A stretch of 64,000 nucleotides of DNA from Hymenobacter sp. DG25B (GTDB lineage Bacteria > Bacteroidota > Bacteroidia > Cytophagales > Hymenobacteraceae). Below the pieces are notes generated by a model that had not been told where the DNA came from, did not search any database, and was given only the letters and a program-made list of their open reading frames with translations. Positions 8,565 through 16,792 of the stretch are shown piece by piece. Where the stretch lies: assembly GCF_000801315.1 (NCBI RefSeq), contig NZ_CP010054.1, positions 2,976,001-3,040,000 of the forward strand, read 5' to 3'. Position numbers and translations under genes: made by a program. The first letter of the stretch is position 1, and each line of letters starts with the position of its first letter.

Positions 8565-9410
8565 ATGACGACGGTTTCCTTTTCCCACTCGCCGGTAAAT
8601 ACCTCAACCCTTCCTGGCCAGGTGCGCCAGGGGTTGCGGGTGCTGCACCAGGTAAATCCGGTTTTGTCCTGGGTAGGCTGGGCAAACGTGGTCCTGTTGC
8701 TGCTGGCCGTGGTATTGCTGCCACTGGATGGCCGCACGGTAACCGGCCTGCCGGTTTGGGTAAAGCCCATCAAATTCTGCCTGTCGGTTATTGTCTATGT
8801 CTGGACGCTGGGCTGGCTGCTGGCCGATCTACCGGCTCCGGCCCAACGGGCCGTGCGCCGCATCAGCTGGGCAGTGGCCCTGAGCATGGTGCTGGAAATT
8901 GGCTGCATCTACCTGCAGGCCGCCCGGGGCACTTCCTCCCATTTCAACGCCGCCACCGCCTTCGACGGTATCCTATTCAGCGTGATGGGCATCATGATTA
9001 TGGTAAACACGCTGGCCATAGTTGCGGCCGTGTGGCTGGTGTGGCGGTACCGCCCCTATGGCCCGGCCGGCTATGTGTGGGGCGTGCGCCTGGGTTTGCT
9101 GTTGTTTCTCATTGGCAGTGTGCTGGGCGGTATGATGATTCACCTGAACCAGCACACGGTGGGCGCCCCCGATGGTGGCCCTGGCCTGCCGGGCCTGGGC
9201 TGGAGCACCCGTGCCGGCGACTTGCGCCTGGCTCATTTCCTGGGCCTGCATGCCCTGCAAGTAGTGCCGCTGCTGGGCTGGTGGCTGGCCCGGCGCCTCC
9301 CCCGGCGCGCCGTGCTACTTACCTGGCTGGGGGCAGCCGGCTATGCCGGGCTAGTGGCCTTCCTGTTTGTGCAGGCCCTCCACGGTCAGCCCTTCATTGC
9401 GCTTCGCTAA
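8565..9410 (+). CDS. Multi-pass membrane protein of unknown function
   Basis: 281 residues with seven or eight hydrophobic segments (for example VLLLLAVVLLPL, FCLSVIVYVWTLGWLLA, ISWAVALSMVLEIGCIYL, IMIMVNTLAIVAAVWLVW, LLLFLIGSVLGGMMIHL, FLGLHALQVVPLLGWWL, LLTWLGAAGYAGLVAFLF). Gly-His-containing helices such as AHFLGLHALQVVPL recall heme-less quinone-type membrane proteins, but no family is certain. A -7 box TAGTTTTG lies at 8525-8532, 32 bp before the start. The next gene follows after 43 bp on the same strand and may be cotranscribed. Confidence 0.65.
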   Translation: MTTVSFSHSPVNTSTLPGQVRQGLRVLHQVNPVLSWVGWANVVLLLLAVVLLPLDGRTVTGLPVWVKPIKFCLSVIVYVWTLGWLLADLPAPAQRAVRRISWAVALSMVLEIGCIYLQAARGTSSHFNAATAFDGILFSVMGIMIMVNTLAIVAAVWLVWRYRPYGPAGYVWGVRLGLLLFLIGSVLGGMMIHLNQHTVGAPDGGPGLPGLGWSTRAGDLRLAHFLGLHALQVVPLLGWWLARRLPRRAVLLTWLGAAGYAGLVAFLFVQALHGQPFIALR

Positions 9411-9453
9411 ACGTCTTCTTCCTTCTATCCTTCTACTTTCCTGTTTCTCCGTT

Positions 9454-10398
9454 ATGACGTCTCTCTTCCGCTCCGTCCTGGCTTTGTTTGGTTTGCTGTT
9501 CCTGCTCAGCCAGCCCCTGCACTTGCAGGCCACCGCCCTACCCAACGGTACTATGCCCCTCACTACTTCCGATGGCGTGGCACTGTATGTGCGGGTGGCG
9601 GGCCACGGCACACCCTGCGTATTTGTGCACGGCGGCCCCGGCACCGGCAGCTACGGGTTTGAGAAGCTGGCCGGCCAGCCCCTGGAAGAAAAGCTGCAGA
9701 TGATTTATGTGGATCAGCGCGGCAGTGGTCGCTCCGCCAGCCACGCGCAGCTCAACTATTCTCTGGAGCGGCAGGTCCAGGACCTGGAGGAAATTCGCCA
9801 GCAGCTGCACCTGAAAAAATGGGTGGTGATGGCGCACTCCTTCGGCGGCATCATTGCCACGGCCTACGCGCAGAAGTACCCCCAGCACGTGCAGGCGCTT
9901 ATTCTGGCCAATGGTATTCTGAACCTGCCGGCGGCTATGGAAAGCACCATCACCTACGGCTACAGCCTGCTGCCCGCCACCACGCGCCCACCGCTGGACT
10001 CCGCCATGCCTCTGCCCCAGCGCTACTTCATGGTATCGGCCATGCTGCAGCAGCAAAAGCTCTATAACCAGCTGCAATACGCCTCCGATTCCACTGCAGC
10101 CCGGGTGAGCCGCCTGATGCAAGGCCAGACCAGCAACCACGACTTCGCCGCCAATCTATTCAAAGCCCCCGGCCGCTACGTAGAGGATTTCACCCCGGCC
10201 ACGGCCTCCCTCACCATGCCTGTACTGGTGCTCACTGGCCAGCAGGATTACATAACCGGACCCGAGCATTATAAGTCCTTCCTATTCCCGCAGCAGCGCG
10301 TGGTGGTACTGCCGGGCAGGCACATGCCCTTCCTCGATAACCCCAAAGAGTTTAACCAAGCCGTGCAGGGCTTTGTGCGCAAGCTGCCCCGCCGTTAG
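9454..10398 (+). CDS. Secreted alpha/beta hydrolase, proline-iminopeptidase-like (S33)
   Basis: 314 residues from the ATG at 9454; an earlier start would overlap the upstream gene and spoil the signal peptide (MTSLFRSVLALFGLLFLLSQ). Motifs are the oxyanion segment VHGGPGTGS (58-66), DQRGSGRS (87-94), nucleophile elbow AHSFGG with Ser129, Asp in VLTGQQDY and His in LPGRHMPF. HGGPG with DQRG(S/C)G is typical of peptidase family S33, which removes N-terminal proline or hydrolyses related amides or esters. The signal peptide points to the periplasm; the substrate cannot be read from the sequence. Confidence 0.82.
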   Translation: MTSLFRSVLALFGLLFLLSQPLHLQATALPNGTMPLTTSDGVALYVRVAGHGTPCVFVHGGPGTGSYGFEKLAGQPLEEKLQMIYVDQRGSGRSASHAQLNYSLERQVQDLEEIRQQLHLKKWVVMAHSFGGIIATAYAQKYPQHVQALILANGILNLPAAMESTITYGYSLLPATTRPPLDSAMPLPQRYFMVSAMLQQQKLYNQLQYASDSTAARVSRLMQGQTSNHDFAANLFKAPGRYVEDFTPATASLTMPVLVLTGQQDYITGPEHYKSFLFPQQRVVVLPGRHMPFLDNPKEFNQAVQGFVRKLPRR

Positions 10399-10405
10399 CA
10401 GTTTT

Positions 10406-10433
10406 TAAATCGCCTGTCATGACGCGCGATTTA
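10406..10433 (+). repeat. Short inverted repeat after the hydrolase gene
   Basis: TAAATCGC (10406-10413) / GCGATTTA (10426-10433), a stem-loop without a following T-run. It may act as a weak terminator. Confidence 0.4.
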
Positions 10434-10484
10434 GTAACAGTAAGTCATCCTCAAAGAGCACCTGGCGCAGCTTCCATATTCTTC

Positions 10485-10492
10485 TACTTTTG
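10485..10492 (+). promoter_or_regulatory. -7 box TACTTTTG, 5 nt before the LytS-like ATG
   Basis: Perfect TAnnTTTG followed by CCGGT and ATG. The geometry is the same as for menE and implies a leaderless or near-leaderless transcript. Confidence 0.55.
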
Positions 10493-10497
10493 CCGGT

Positions 10498-11532
10498 ATG
10501 AATGACCGCCGCTTTCTGCTCCTGGGAATCCCCATTCTCTCGATTCTGGTCATGCTGCCGCGGGGCCTGCTGCACATCACTTCCCTCACGCAGTTTCTGA
10601 TAGCCTGGCCCATATCTATGGGGTTTACCACCTGCTTCTGGCTGACGGGGCGGGCTTTGTGGCGGTATCTGTTTCGGCGCTATCCGCGGGTAGAGCAAAC
10701 GCGCCAGCGGTTGTGGCTGCTGGCCATCATCAACACCCTGATTACGGCCGCCGTTACGCTGGTTTTAGGGTCAATTGAAGCCTATACCCATGGCGGGCAG
10801 CTTGATCTACCCTCTTTCCTCCGGGAGTTTGGGCTGAACATGGTACCCACGGTGGTGGTGCAGCTGATTTACGAAAGCTGGAATTTTTTCCGCCAATGGG
10901 AGGAAAACGTGCGCCGCGCCGAGCAGCTGCAAAGTGCCAGTCAGCGGGCCCAGCTGGAAGCTCTGCAGCAGCAGCTGGACCCACACTTTCTCTTTAACTC
11001 CCTCAATACTCTCTCCGCCTTTATTGAGCCCGAGAATGAGCCGGCCCAGCAATTTGTGGAGCAGCTGGCCGATGTCTACCGCTACGTGCTGCTGAGCAGG
11101 GAGCAGCGCACGGTACCCTTGCGCGACGAGCTGGCGTTTGTGGAGGCCTACGTTGCACTGCAAAAAGCCCGGCTACGCAATAATTTCCTGGTTGATATTC
11201 AGGTGCCTGCCCACCTGCTGGACCTGCAGGTAGCCCCCCTAAGCGTGCAGTTGCTCATTGAAAACGCCCTAAAGCACAACGAGGCCTCCCGCCAGTACCC
11301 GCTGCAGGTGCAGGTTACGGCGCACGATGGCTGGCTGGTGGTGCACAACGCACGCCGCTCCCGCACTACCCTGGCCCCCGGCACGGGCATGGGCCTGCGC
11401 AACATCCGGGAGCGGTATGCGCTGCTGGCCCCGCAGCTTCCCGTGCAGGTGGCCGATACGGCCACCGACTTCACCGTTCATTTGCCCCTGCTTTCATCGT
11501 CGCCTACTCCCTCCCTGGCCGGCACAGCATAA
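10498..11532 (+). CDS. LytS-family sensor histidine kinase (pair 1)
   Basis: 344 residues. The N-terminal half holds about four transmembrane helices (LLLGIPILSILVMLP, FLIAWPISMGFTTCFWLTG, LLAIINTLITAAVTLVL, FGLNMVPTVVVQLIYESW), then a coiled-coil linker, then a His_kinase domain (PF06580 type) with QQQLDPHFLFNSLNTL; phospho-accepting His163 lies in PHFLFN. The ATP-binding part shows LLIENALKHN and GMGLRNIRERY. No extracellular ligand domain is visible. The response regulator starts 5 bp downstream, so the pair is one operon. It is paralogous to the kinase at 14713-15804. Confidence 0.92.
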   Translation: MNDRRFLLLGIPILSILVMLPRGLLHITSLTQFLIAWPISMGFTTCFWLTGRALWRYLFRRYPRVEQTRQRLWLLAIINTLITAAVTLVLGSIEAYTHGGQLDLPSFLREFGLNMVPTVVVQLIYESWNFFRQWEENVRRAEQLQSASQRAQLEALQQQLDPHFLFNSLNTLSAFIEPENEPAQQFVEQLADVYRYVLLSREQRTVPLRDELAFVEAYVALQKARLRNNFLVDIQVPAHLLDLQVAPLSVQLLIENALKHNEASRQYPLQVQVTAHDGWLVVHNARRSRTTLAPGTGMGLRNIRERYALLAPQLPVQVADTATDFTVHLPLLSSSPTPSLAGTA

Positions 11533-11537
11533 TTTCT

Positions 11538-12296
11538 ATGCGCATTTTAGTTCTCGAAGATGAATATCCGGCCGCCGAGCGGCTGCAGCGCCTGCTTAGT
11601 CAGGCCGCGCCCGAAGCGCAAATTGCGGCCCAGCTGGATACCGTGGCCGGCGCCGTGGAGTGGCTGCAAACCCACCCCGCCCCCGACCTGATTCTGGCCG
11701 ATATTCACCTGGCCGATGGCATCAGTCTGGATGTGTTTGATCAGCTGGTGGTTTCCAGCCCCGTCATCTTCACCACCGCCTATGATCAGTATGCCCTGCA
11801 GGCGTTTAAAACGCACAGCGTAGACTATTTGCTGAAACCCATAAAGCTGACGGAGTTGCAGGCAGCCCTGCAAAAGCTGCGACAGTGGCACCGCCCGGCC
11901 GCCTCCGAAGTGTCCCAGCAGTTGCAGCCGCTATTGAATACCACCAGCCCAACGCCCAAAACCCGCTTTCTGGTGCGCCAGGGCGAACAGCTGCTCCCCC
12001 TTCATGCCACCGATATTGCCTGGTTTCAGAGCCGCCACGAAACCGTGACCCTGGTTACCCGCAGCGGCCAGCGCTACCTGGTAGACTATACCCTGGAGCA
12101 GCTAGAGCAGCTACTGGATGCCCGCCAGTTCTTTCGCCTCAACCGCCAGTTTATTGCCCATCTGCCGGCTGTGCAGCGCCTGCACCCGCATTTCAACGGC
12201 AAGCTGAAGCTGGACCTGCACCCCGCTCCGGCAGAGGAGGTGCTGGTAAGCCGCGAAAAAGCCGGGGCCGTGAAAAGTTGGCTGGAAGGTGGCTAA
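11538..12296 (+). CDS. LytTR-family response regulator (pair 1)
   Basis: 252 residues. The receiver domain is residues 1-120, with acidic pocket EDE (7-9), phospho-acceptor Asp55 in ADIHLADG and the lysine in YLLKPI. A LytTR DNA-binding domain follows (about 145-250; RFLVRQGEQLLPL, DIAWFQSRHETVTLVTRSGQRY, FFRLNRQFIAH). It should bind paired 9-bp repeats upstream of target promoters when phosphorylated by the kinase just before it. The receiver is close to that of the regulator at 13824-14612 (both have HLADG and FTTAYDQYALxAFKxxSVDYLLKPI). Confidence 0.94.
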   Translation: MRILVLEDEYPAAERLQRLLSQAAPEAQIAAQLDTVAGAVEWLQTHPAPDLILADIHLADGISLDVFDQLVVSSPVIFTTAYDQYALQAFKTHSVDYLLKPIKLTELQAALQKLRQWHRPAASEVSQQLQPLLNTTSPTPKTRFLVRQGEQLLPLHATDIAWFQSRHETVTLVTRSGQRYLVDYTLEQLEQLLDARQFFRLNRQFIAHLPAVQRLHPHFNGKLKLDLHPAPAEEVLVSREKAGAVKSWLEGG

Positions 12297-12314
12297 AGGC
12301 CGGCTTATCCTTTT

Positions 12315-13010
12315 CTATTTCAGATACCCCAGCACTTCTGATAAGGCTGTAACCTGATGAAATTGCACGCCGGCCAGCTCCTCAGCGGGCACTTCTTCCA
12401 TGGCCCAGGTGGTATGGTAGGGCACGTGCACGGCGCGGGCACCCAGGCGCGCCACCGGCAGAATATCCGACTTCAGGGAGTTGCCGATCATGATGAAATT
12501 CTCCGGCAACACCTGGTAGCGGCTTAGGATGCGCTGGTAAGTGGCCTCGTTCTTTTCGCTGACAATTTCTACGTGGTCGAAGTAGTCGCCCAGGCCGGAG
12601 CGGGCCAGCTTGCTTTCCTGGTCGAACAGGTCGCCTTTGGTGAGCAGCATCAGGCGCTGGCCTTGCTGGCGCAGGGTGCTCAGCACTTCCGGCACGCCGG
12701 GCAGCAGCTCAATGGGAAAGTCAAGCAGGCGTTTGCCTTCGGTCAGGATATGGTGAATTTCAGTGCCGGTTACGGTGCCGTCGGTCAGCTCAATGATGGT
12801 TTCAATCATCGAAAGCATAAACGACTTGGCGCCGTAGCCGAATAGGTGCATATTCTGGCGCTGCACCTCGTAGAAACGGCTGCCCAGGGTGGTAGCATCG
12901 GCGTAGTGCGTGAGCAGCTCATACAGCTGTGCCTCGGCATAGTCAAAGTGCGGCTGATTGGGCCACAGGGTATCGTCGGCATCGAAGGCAATAAGCACGG
13001 GAGCAGGCAT
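12315..13010 (-). CDS. HAD-superfamily hydrolase, phosphatase-like
   Basis: 231 residues from the ATG at 13010, which gives MPAPVLIAFDADDTLWPN, the usual position of HAD motif I (Asp-x-Asp) near the N-terminus. An in-frame ATG at 13037 would add nine residues and cannot be excluded: a minus-strand -7 box TAACTTTG at 13075-13082 serves either start. Motif II is MLLTKGD and motifs III/IV are MIGNSLKSDILPVARLGA. The four-helix cap indicates a type C1 small-molecule phosphatase. The substrate is unknown. Confidence 0.85.
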   Translation of the reverse strand: MPAPVLIAFDADDTLWPNQPHFDYAEAQLYELLTHYADATTLGSRFYEVQRQNMHLFGYGAKSFMLSMIETIIELTDGTVTGTEIHHILTEGKRLLDFPIELLPGVPEVLSTLRQQGQRLMLLTKGDLFDQESKLARSGLGDYFDHVEIVSEKNEATYQRILSRYQVLPENFIMIGNSLKSDILPVARLGARAVHVPYHTTWAMEEVPAEELAGVQFHQVTALSEVLGYLK

Positions 13011-13074
13011 ACGGAAAGCAGATAAGGGGCCCGCCATACTGTTTTGTGGCAGCAGCAGGGGCGAAAAAGGCCCG

Positions 13075-13082
13075 CAAAGTTA
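13075..13082 (-). promoter_or_regulatory. -7 box TAACTTTG for the HAD hydrolase gene
   Basis: Perfect TAnnTTTG on the minus strand, 37 bp before the ATG at 13037 and 64 bp before that at 13010. Confidence 0.45.
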
Positions 13083-13097
13083 CCGAACTTGCCGCCC

Positions 13098-13733
13098 ATG
13101 AAGCAGCTGATTGATCTTTCTACCTGGAACCGCCGCGAGCATTTCGAATTTTTCTCCGCCTTCAATGAGCCCTTTTTTGGGGTGGTGGCCGAGGTAGATG
13201 GCGCCCGCGCCTACCAGCGCGCCAAGGCAGCCAATGAGTCGTTTTTCCAGCACTATCTGCACGCCGCCCTGCGGGCCGTGAACCAGGTAGAGGCCCTGCG
13301 CTACCGCATAGAAGACGGCCAGGTGTATTTGTATGAGCAGATCAACGTTTCGGCTACTCTCACCCGCGCCGACAATACCTTCGCCTTCTCCTTTATACCC
13401 TACGCCGAGCGGTTGGCTGATTTTACTGTAGGGCTACGCCAGGAAATGGAAGCCGTAGCCGCCTCTACCGGCCTGCGGCTGAGCGACTCCGCCGCCCGGC
13501 CCGATGTCATTCACTTTTCCGCCCTGCCCTGGATTGCCTTCACCGGCCTCACCCACGCCCGCCACTTTGCCCACCCCGACAGCGTGCCGAAAATATCCGT
13601 AGGTCGCTACCGCCGCGAGGGCGAGAAGCTGCTCATGCCCGTAGCCGTAAACGTACACCACGGCCTGGCTGATGGCTACCACGTGGGCTTGTTTCTGGAA
13701 GCGTTTCAGCGGGAGCTGGACGGCCTCTCGTAG
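13098..13733 (+). CDS. Chloramphenicol acetyltransferase-like protein (type A CAT fold)
   Basis: 211 residues, matching the 210-220 of trimeric CATs. The start at 13098 gives MKQLIDLSTWNRREHFEFF, the normal CAT N-terminus. The active-site block VNVHHGLADGYHVG (185-198) keeps the HHxxxDGxH signature; other CAT landmarks are FNEPFFG and SALPWIAFTGLTHA. It would transfer acetyl from acetyl-CoA to a small hydroxylated acceptor. Whether it inactivates chloramphenicol cannot be told, since many chromosomal relatives do not. Its TAG stop lies inside the palindromic element that begins at 13730. Confidence 0.87.
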   Translation: MKQLIDLSTWNRREHFEFFSAFNEPFFGVVAEVDGARAYQRAKAANESFFQHYLHAALRAVNQVEALRYRIEDGQVYLYEQINVSATLTRADNTFAFSFIPYAERLADFTVGLRQEMEAVAASTGLRLSDSAARPDVIHFSALPWIAFTGLTHARHFAHPDSVPKISVGRYRREGEKLLMPVAVNVHHGLADGYHVGLFLEAFQRELDGLS

Positions 13734-13827
13734 AGACGCAACATTTTGCGTCTCGCCGCTGAACGGCCGAAACTGCGCAGATTAAACAACATCAGCACCG
13801 ACGAGACGCAAAATATTGCGTCTCTAC
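13730..13827. repeat. Nested palindromic element, GAGACGCAA family (copy 1)
   Basis: Left arm 13730-13757 and right arm 13799-13827 are imperfect reverse complements, and each arm is itself a hairpin (GAGACGCAA ... TTGCGTCTC, intact in the right arm). The interior contains ACAACATCAGC (13786-13796), the reverse complement of the core in the elements at 7484 and 23276. Both outer ends read GTAGAGACG outward-in, and their TAG triplets are the stop codons of the CAT gene (13731-13733) and of the convergent response regulator (13824-13826 on the minus strand). Confidence 0.88.
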
Positions 13828-14612
13828 CTTTCCAGCCAGGCCCGAAAGGCAGGTACCCGCTCCCGGCTTACCAGCACGTCGCCCTCGGGGCTGGCTGGCT
13901 TCAGGGTGGTTTTCAGGCGGCTGTTGGTGTAGTGAATGATGTCCTGAATGGCATCGTGCTGCACGAAATACGCCCGGTTCAGGCGGAAAAACTGGCGGGG
14001 GTCCAGCAGCTTTTCCAGCTGCTCCAGGGTTTGATCCAGCACAAACCGGCGGTTTTCGCGGGTTTGCAGAAAGGTGGCTTTTTCCTGGCTGAAGAAGTAG
14101 CTGATTTGCTCCACGGGAATCACCTTCAGATGCTCGCCCACCTTCACCACAAACTGCTTTTTGTACTGTTGCTGTTGGGGTTGTAGCTGCTGCAATACCT
14201 GCGTGAGCAGGGCCGCATCGAAGGCGGGAGCCGGAGCAGCGGCGGAGGAGGCCCCGCGCAGGCTGCGCAGCTTTTGCAGGGCCGCGCCCAGCTCTTCGGC
14301 ATCAATGGGCTTGAGCAGGTAGTCAACGCTATTCACCTTAAAGGCGCGCAGGGCATATTGATCATAGGCAGTGGTGAAGATGACCGGGCAGCGCACCGGC
14401 GTTTTTTCAAACAGCTCGAAGCTCAGGCCATCGGCCAGGTGGATATCCAGGAACAGCACATCGGGTGGCGTGGGGGCGGTTTCCAGCAGCACCACGGCAG
14501 CCTCTACGGTATCGGCGGTGGCCAGCACGTTTACGGGCTGCTCCTGACGGCGTAGCAGGTCGGTGAGGCGGCGGGCTGCCAGGGGCTCATCTTCAATGAT
14601 GAAAGCATTCAT
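13824..14612 (-). CDS. LytTR-family response regulator (pair 2)
   Basis: 262 residues from the ATG at 14612; the longer frame only adds repeat-derived sequence. The receiver (1-125) has EDE (7-9), phospho-acceptor Asp56 in LDIHLADG and YLLKPID. A linker rich in Ala and Gln precedes the LytTR domain (about 160-260: QFVVKVGEHLKVIPVEQISYFF, FFRLNRAYFVQHDAI, VLVSRERVPAFRAWLER). The partner kinase is 100 bp upstream, separated by a single-arm repeat. Likely targets, from promoter architecture, are the neighbouring genes starting at 16739 and 19101. Confidence 0.93.
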   Translation of the reverse strand: MNAFIIEDEPLAARRLTDLLRRQEQPVNVLATADTVEAAVVLLETAPTPPDVLFLDIHLADGLSFELFEKTPVRCPVIFTTAYDQYALRAFKVNSVDYLLKPIDAEELGAALQKLRSLRGASSAAAPAPAFDAALLTQVLQQLQPQQQQYKKQFVVKVGEHLKVIPVEQISYFFSQEKATFLQTRENRRFVLDQTLEQLEKLLDPRQFFRLNRAYFVQHDAIQDIIHYTNSRLKTTLKPASPEGDVLVSRERVPAFRAWLER

Positions 14613-14662
14613 GCTTTGGGAATGGTGAGTTTTGAATGCTGAATGAGGGGGGTGTAAGGTCG

Positions 14663-14688
14663 TCATGTCGAGCGAAGTCGAGACATGA
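14663..14688. repeat. Single-arm copy of the GTCGAGCG repeat
   Basis: Begins TCATGTCGAGCG and ends GTCGAGACATGA. It is the same arm as the element at 7484-7512 (one differing base in the first 23) but without a second arm. It lies between the kinase and regulator genes of pair 2, inside their presumed operon. Confidence 0.75.
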
Positions 14689-14712
14689 AAATTTCCAAAT
14701 ATGTTCTTGGTC

Positions 14713-15804
14713 TTACTCAGAATTAACCAGCTGCAGCACGGGCAGAATGACTACAAATTCCTCAGCACCGGAGGCTATTTGCACGGGCTCGGTGGTGAGG
14801 TGGCGGTAGCGGCCTGTAAGATTGGGCAGGCCGATGCCCGCACACTCCCCGGGCGCTACCCGGCGCGGGCGCAGGGAGTTTCGCACGCGCAGGTGCCGCC
14901 CGGCTTCATCCAGCTCAATAGAAACCTGCAGGGGCTGACTGGGGGTAGCCACGTTATGCTTCAGCGCGTTTTCCAGGAGCAGCTGCAGGCTGAGCGGCGG
15001 CACCACGGCCTGGGGCGAAATGCTGTTCAGCGGGGGCAGCGTTACCTGCAGCGCCTCGCCGTAGCGGATGCGCTGCAGGAATAGAAAAGACTCCGCAAAT
15101 TCCAGCTCATCGCGCAGGTAAATTACCTCCCGGCCCCGGGCATCCAGCACGTAGCGGTACACCTGCGAAAGCTGCCGGATAAAGCGCACGGCCAGCTGCG
15201 GCTCCTCTTCCACCAAGGAGGTAAGGGCGTTCAGGGAATTGAAGAGAAAGTGCGGGTCCAGCTGCTGGCGCAGGGTTTCGGCTTCAGCCTGGGCCATTTC
15301 CTTCTGCAGCCGCTCGTTGCGCACCAGGGCTTCGCGCCAGCTCAGCAAAAAGGAGCGGCTGTGCATGATCAGCGAGCAGATTACGGTAATCAGCAAAGGA
15401 AAAGCGTATCCATTCCATTCTGGCTTTGATACCAGGGAGGCCAGGGTAGCGTCCATCAGAATTATCCGGTACGCCGCGTTAATGGCCACAATAACCAGCA
15501 ACGAACCCCCTAACGATACCAGCAGCGTGAGCACCAGCCGCCTGGTCAGGTTTTCTTTCCAGCTGGCATAGCGGTTCAGCCAATCTACGGCAAAGCCATT
15601 GGTGAGCCACAACCCGGTACTGTAGGCGAAGGTGATGATGAAGGTAATCAGCAGCCGCTCCCAGTCTCCCCAACACTGGGTGCAGGAAAATGCCGTGATA
15701 ACTACGGATAACAGGAGCAACAGCATCAGCACGCGCAGCCAGGTGCGCGGAGCAAGCAGGGGTGGCAACGTAGTTTCAGGCAGACGCAAAGCAGAAGCAG
15801 ACAT
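14713..15804 (-). CDS. LytS-family sensor histidine kinase (pair 2)
   Basis: 363 residues from the ATG at 15804, the first start that yields a short cytoplasmic N-terminus ahead of four membrane helices (LRVLMLLLLLSVVITAFSCT, LLITFIITFAYSTGLWLT, LVLTLLVSLGGSLLVIVAI, YAFPLLITVICSLIMHS). A coiled-coil linker leads to the His_kinase core, LRQQLDPHFLFNSLNAL with His185, then LLLENALKHN and GIGLPNLTGRY for ATP binding. Two cysteines in the first loop (CTQC) might sense redox state or metal; that is speculation. It is paralogous to the kinase at 10498 and transcribed together with the regulator at 13824. Confidence 0.92.
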   Translation of the reverse strand: MSASALRLPETTLPPLLAPRTWLRVLMLLLLLSVVITAFSCTQCWGDWERLLITFIITFAYSTGLWLTNGFAVDWLNRYASWKENLTRRLVLTLLVSLGGSLLVIVAINAAYRIILMDATLASLVSKPEWNGYAFPLLITVICSLIMHSRSFLLSWREALVRNERLQKEMAQAEAETLRQQLDPHFLFNSLNALTSLVEEEPQLAVRFIRQLSQVYRYVLDARGREVIYLRDELEFAESFLFLQRIRYGEALQVTLPPLNSISPQAVVPPLSLQLLLENALKHNVATPSQPLQVSIELDEAGRHLRVRNSLRPRRVAPGECAGIGLPNLTGRYRHLTTEPVQIASGAEEFVVILPVLQLVNSE

Positions 15805-15989
15805 AAGGAAAACCGGCCACAGCCCGTGGCGGCCGAACAGGCCCGGCAAGATACAGGCTGAAATTGAGGATAAATCGTAGAGCACGCCGGAAACAGCATA
15901 GCTCCTGGCAAGTAACTGCTTTATGAAATGGATGAAGCCACCAGCTTCGGCCGCAAAGGCCCTCTGGGTTTCATCGGCCGCAAGCCAAG

Positions 15990-16020
15990 CAAGCCCTGCA
16001 AAAGTTCTTCGCAGGGCTTG
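15990..16020 (-). terminator. Stem-loop after the TPR-like gene
   Basis: CAAGCCCTGC (15990-15999) / GCAGGGCTTG (16011-16020), a perfect 10-bp stem just beyond the minus-strand stop at 16029. No long T-run follows. The rest of 15805-16028 holds the promoter region of the pair-2 kinase and no gene that I can see. Confidence 0.6.
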
Positions 16021-16028
16021 TTTGGGAT

Positions 16029-16739
16029 TTACTTCGTGGTGGCCTGCGTGGGGCCTGCCTGCTCATAGGCCTTCAGGCGGCCGAGCAATTGTCTTTCGCC
16101 CCAGTTGGGTGACAGGCTGTTGGCCGGTTTGAAGGTAGCAAAACGGGCTTTGGCTTCCTCATACAGGGGCTTGGCAGCGGCCTTGCCACCGCCATACATT
16201 TCGGGCATGAAATACAGATTGTTGCCCAGCACCAGGTAGGCGCGCGGGTTGGCGGGGTTCAGGGCTTTGGCTTTGCTGGCGGCTTCCATAGCCCGGCCGG
16301 AATATACCTGCGCTCGGTTCATGGGGTCAATCATCAGGCGCCCCTGGAATAGGTAGCCCTGCAGCGCCAGCAGCTCCGATTCGTCGCCGCCCAGCTTGCG
16401 GGCCTGCGCCAGCGAAGCCTCCGCCTGGTCGAGGTATTTGTCTTTCACGTCACCGTCTTCTTTGCTGGTGAAGCTGGCCAGCATGCGGCCATATGCCTGG
16501 TAGTACTGGGGCAGCCAATCAGTGGGGGCAGCGGCAGCGGCCCGCTCAAATTTGCTGGCAATTTCCAGGAGCTTGGCCGGGTCGCCGGTGCTGTTGAGCT
16601 CCGCAATGGTGGCGGCCATCATCTCGGTATAACCAGCCGGGGCTGCCGTAGCAGCGGCCGGGGCTTTAGCGGCCGACGGTTGAGCGGCGACGGAGAATGA
16701 ACAGGCAGCGAGGGCGAGAACAAACAGGGCGTTTTTCAT
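16029..16739 (-). CDS. Secreted TPR-like helical repeat protein
   Basis: 236 residues from the ATG at 16739, opening a signal peptide (MKNALFVLALAACSFSVAA) and an Ala/Pro-rich linker. The rest is helical, with three to four degenerate TPR-like hairpins (LLEIASKFERAAAAAPTDWLPQYY, YLDQAEASLAQARKLGGDESEL, AMEAASKAKALNPANPRAYLVLG, PLYEEAKARFATF). Such proteins scaffold periplasmic assemblies; no enzyme motif is seen. Its promoter (16793-16860) shares exact spacing with that of the TonB-dependent receptor upstream, so both genes probably respond to the same regulator. Confidence 0.75.
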   Translation of the reverse strand: MKNALFVLALAACSFSVAAQPSAAKAPAAATAAPAGYTEMMAATIAELNSTGDPAKLLEIASKFERAAAAAPTDWLPQYYQAYGRMLASFTSKEDGDVKDKYLDQAEASLAQARKLGGDESELLALQGYLFQGRLMIDPMNRAQVYSGRAMEAASKAKALNPANPRAYLVLGNNLYFMPEMYGGGKAAAKPLYEEAKARFATFKPANSLSPNWGERQLLGRLKAYEQAGPTQATTK

Positions 16740-16792
16740 GGCAGGAGAAGAGTTAAAATGATTGGTTTGAAAGGAAGTGAAAGAGTATGCAG

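Noticed and set aside
13746..14186. Plus-strand frame over the second LytTR gene
   Set aside because: It begins inside the palindromic repeat and then runs antisense to the LytTR domain.
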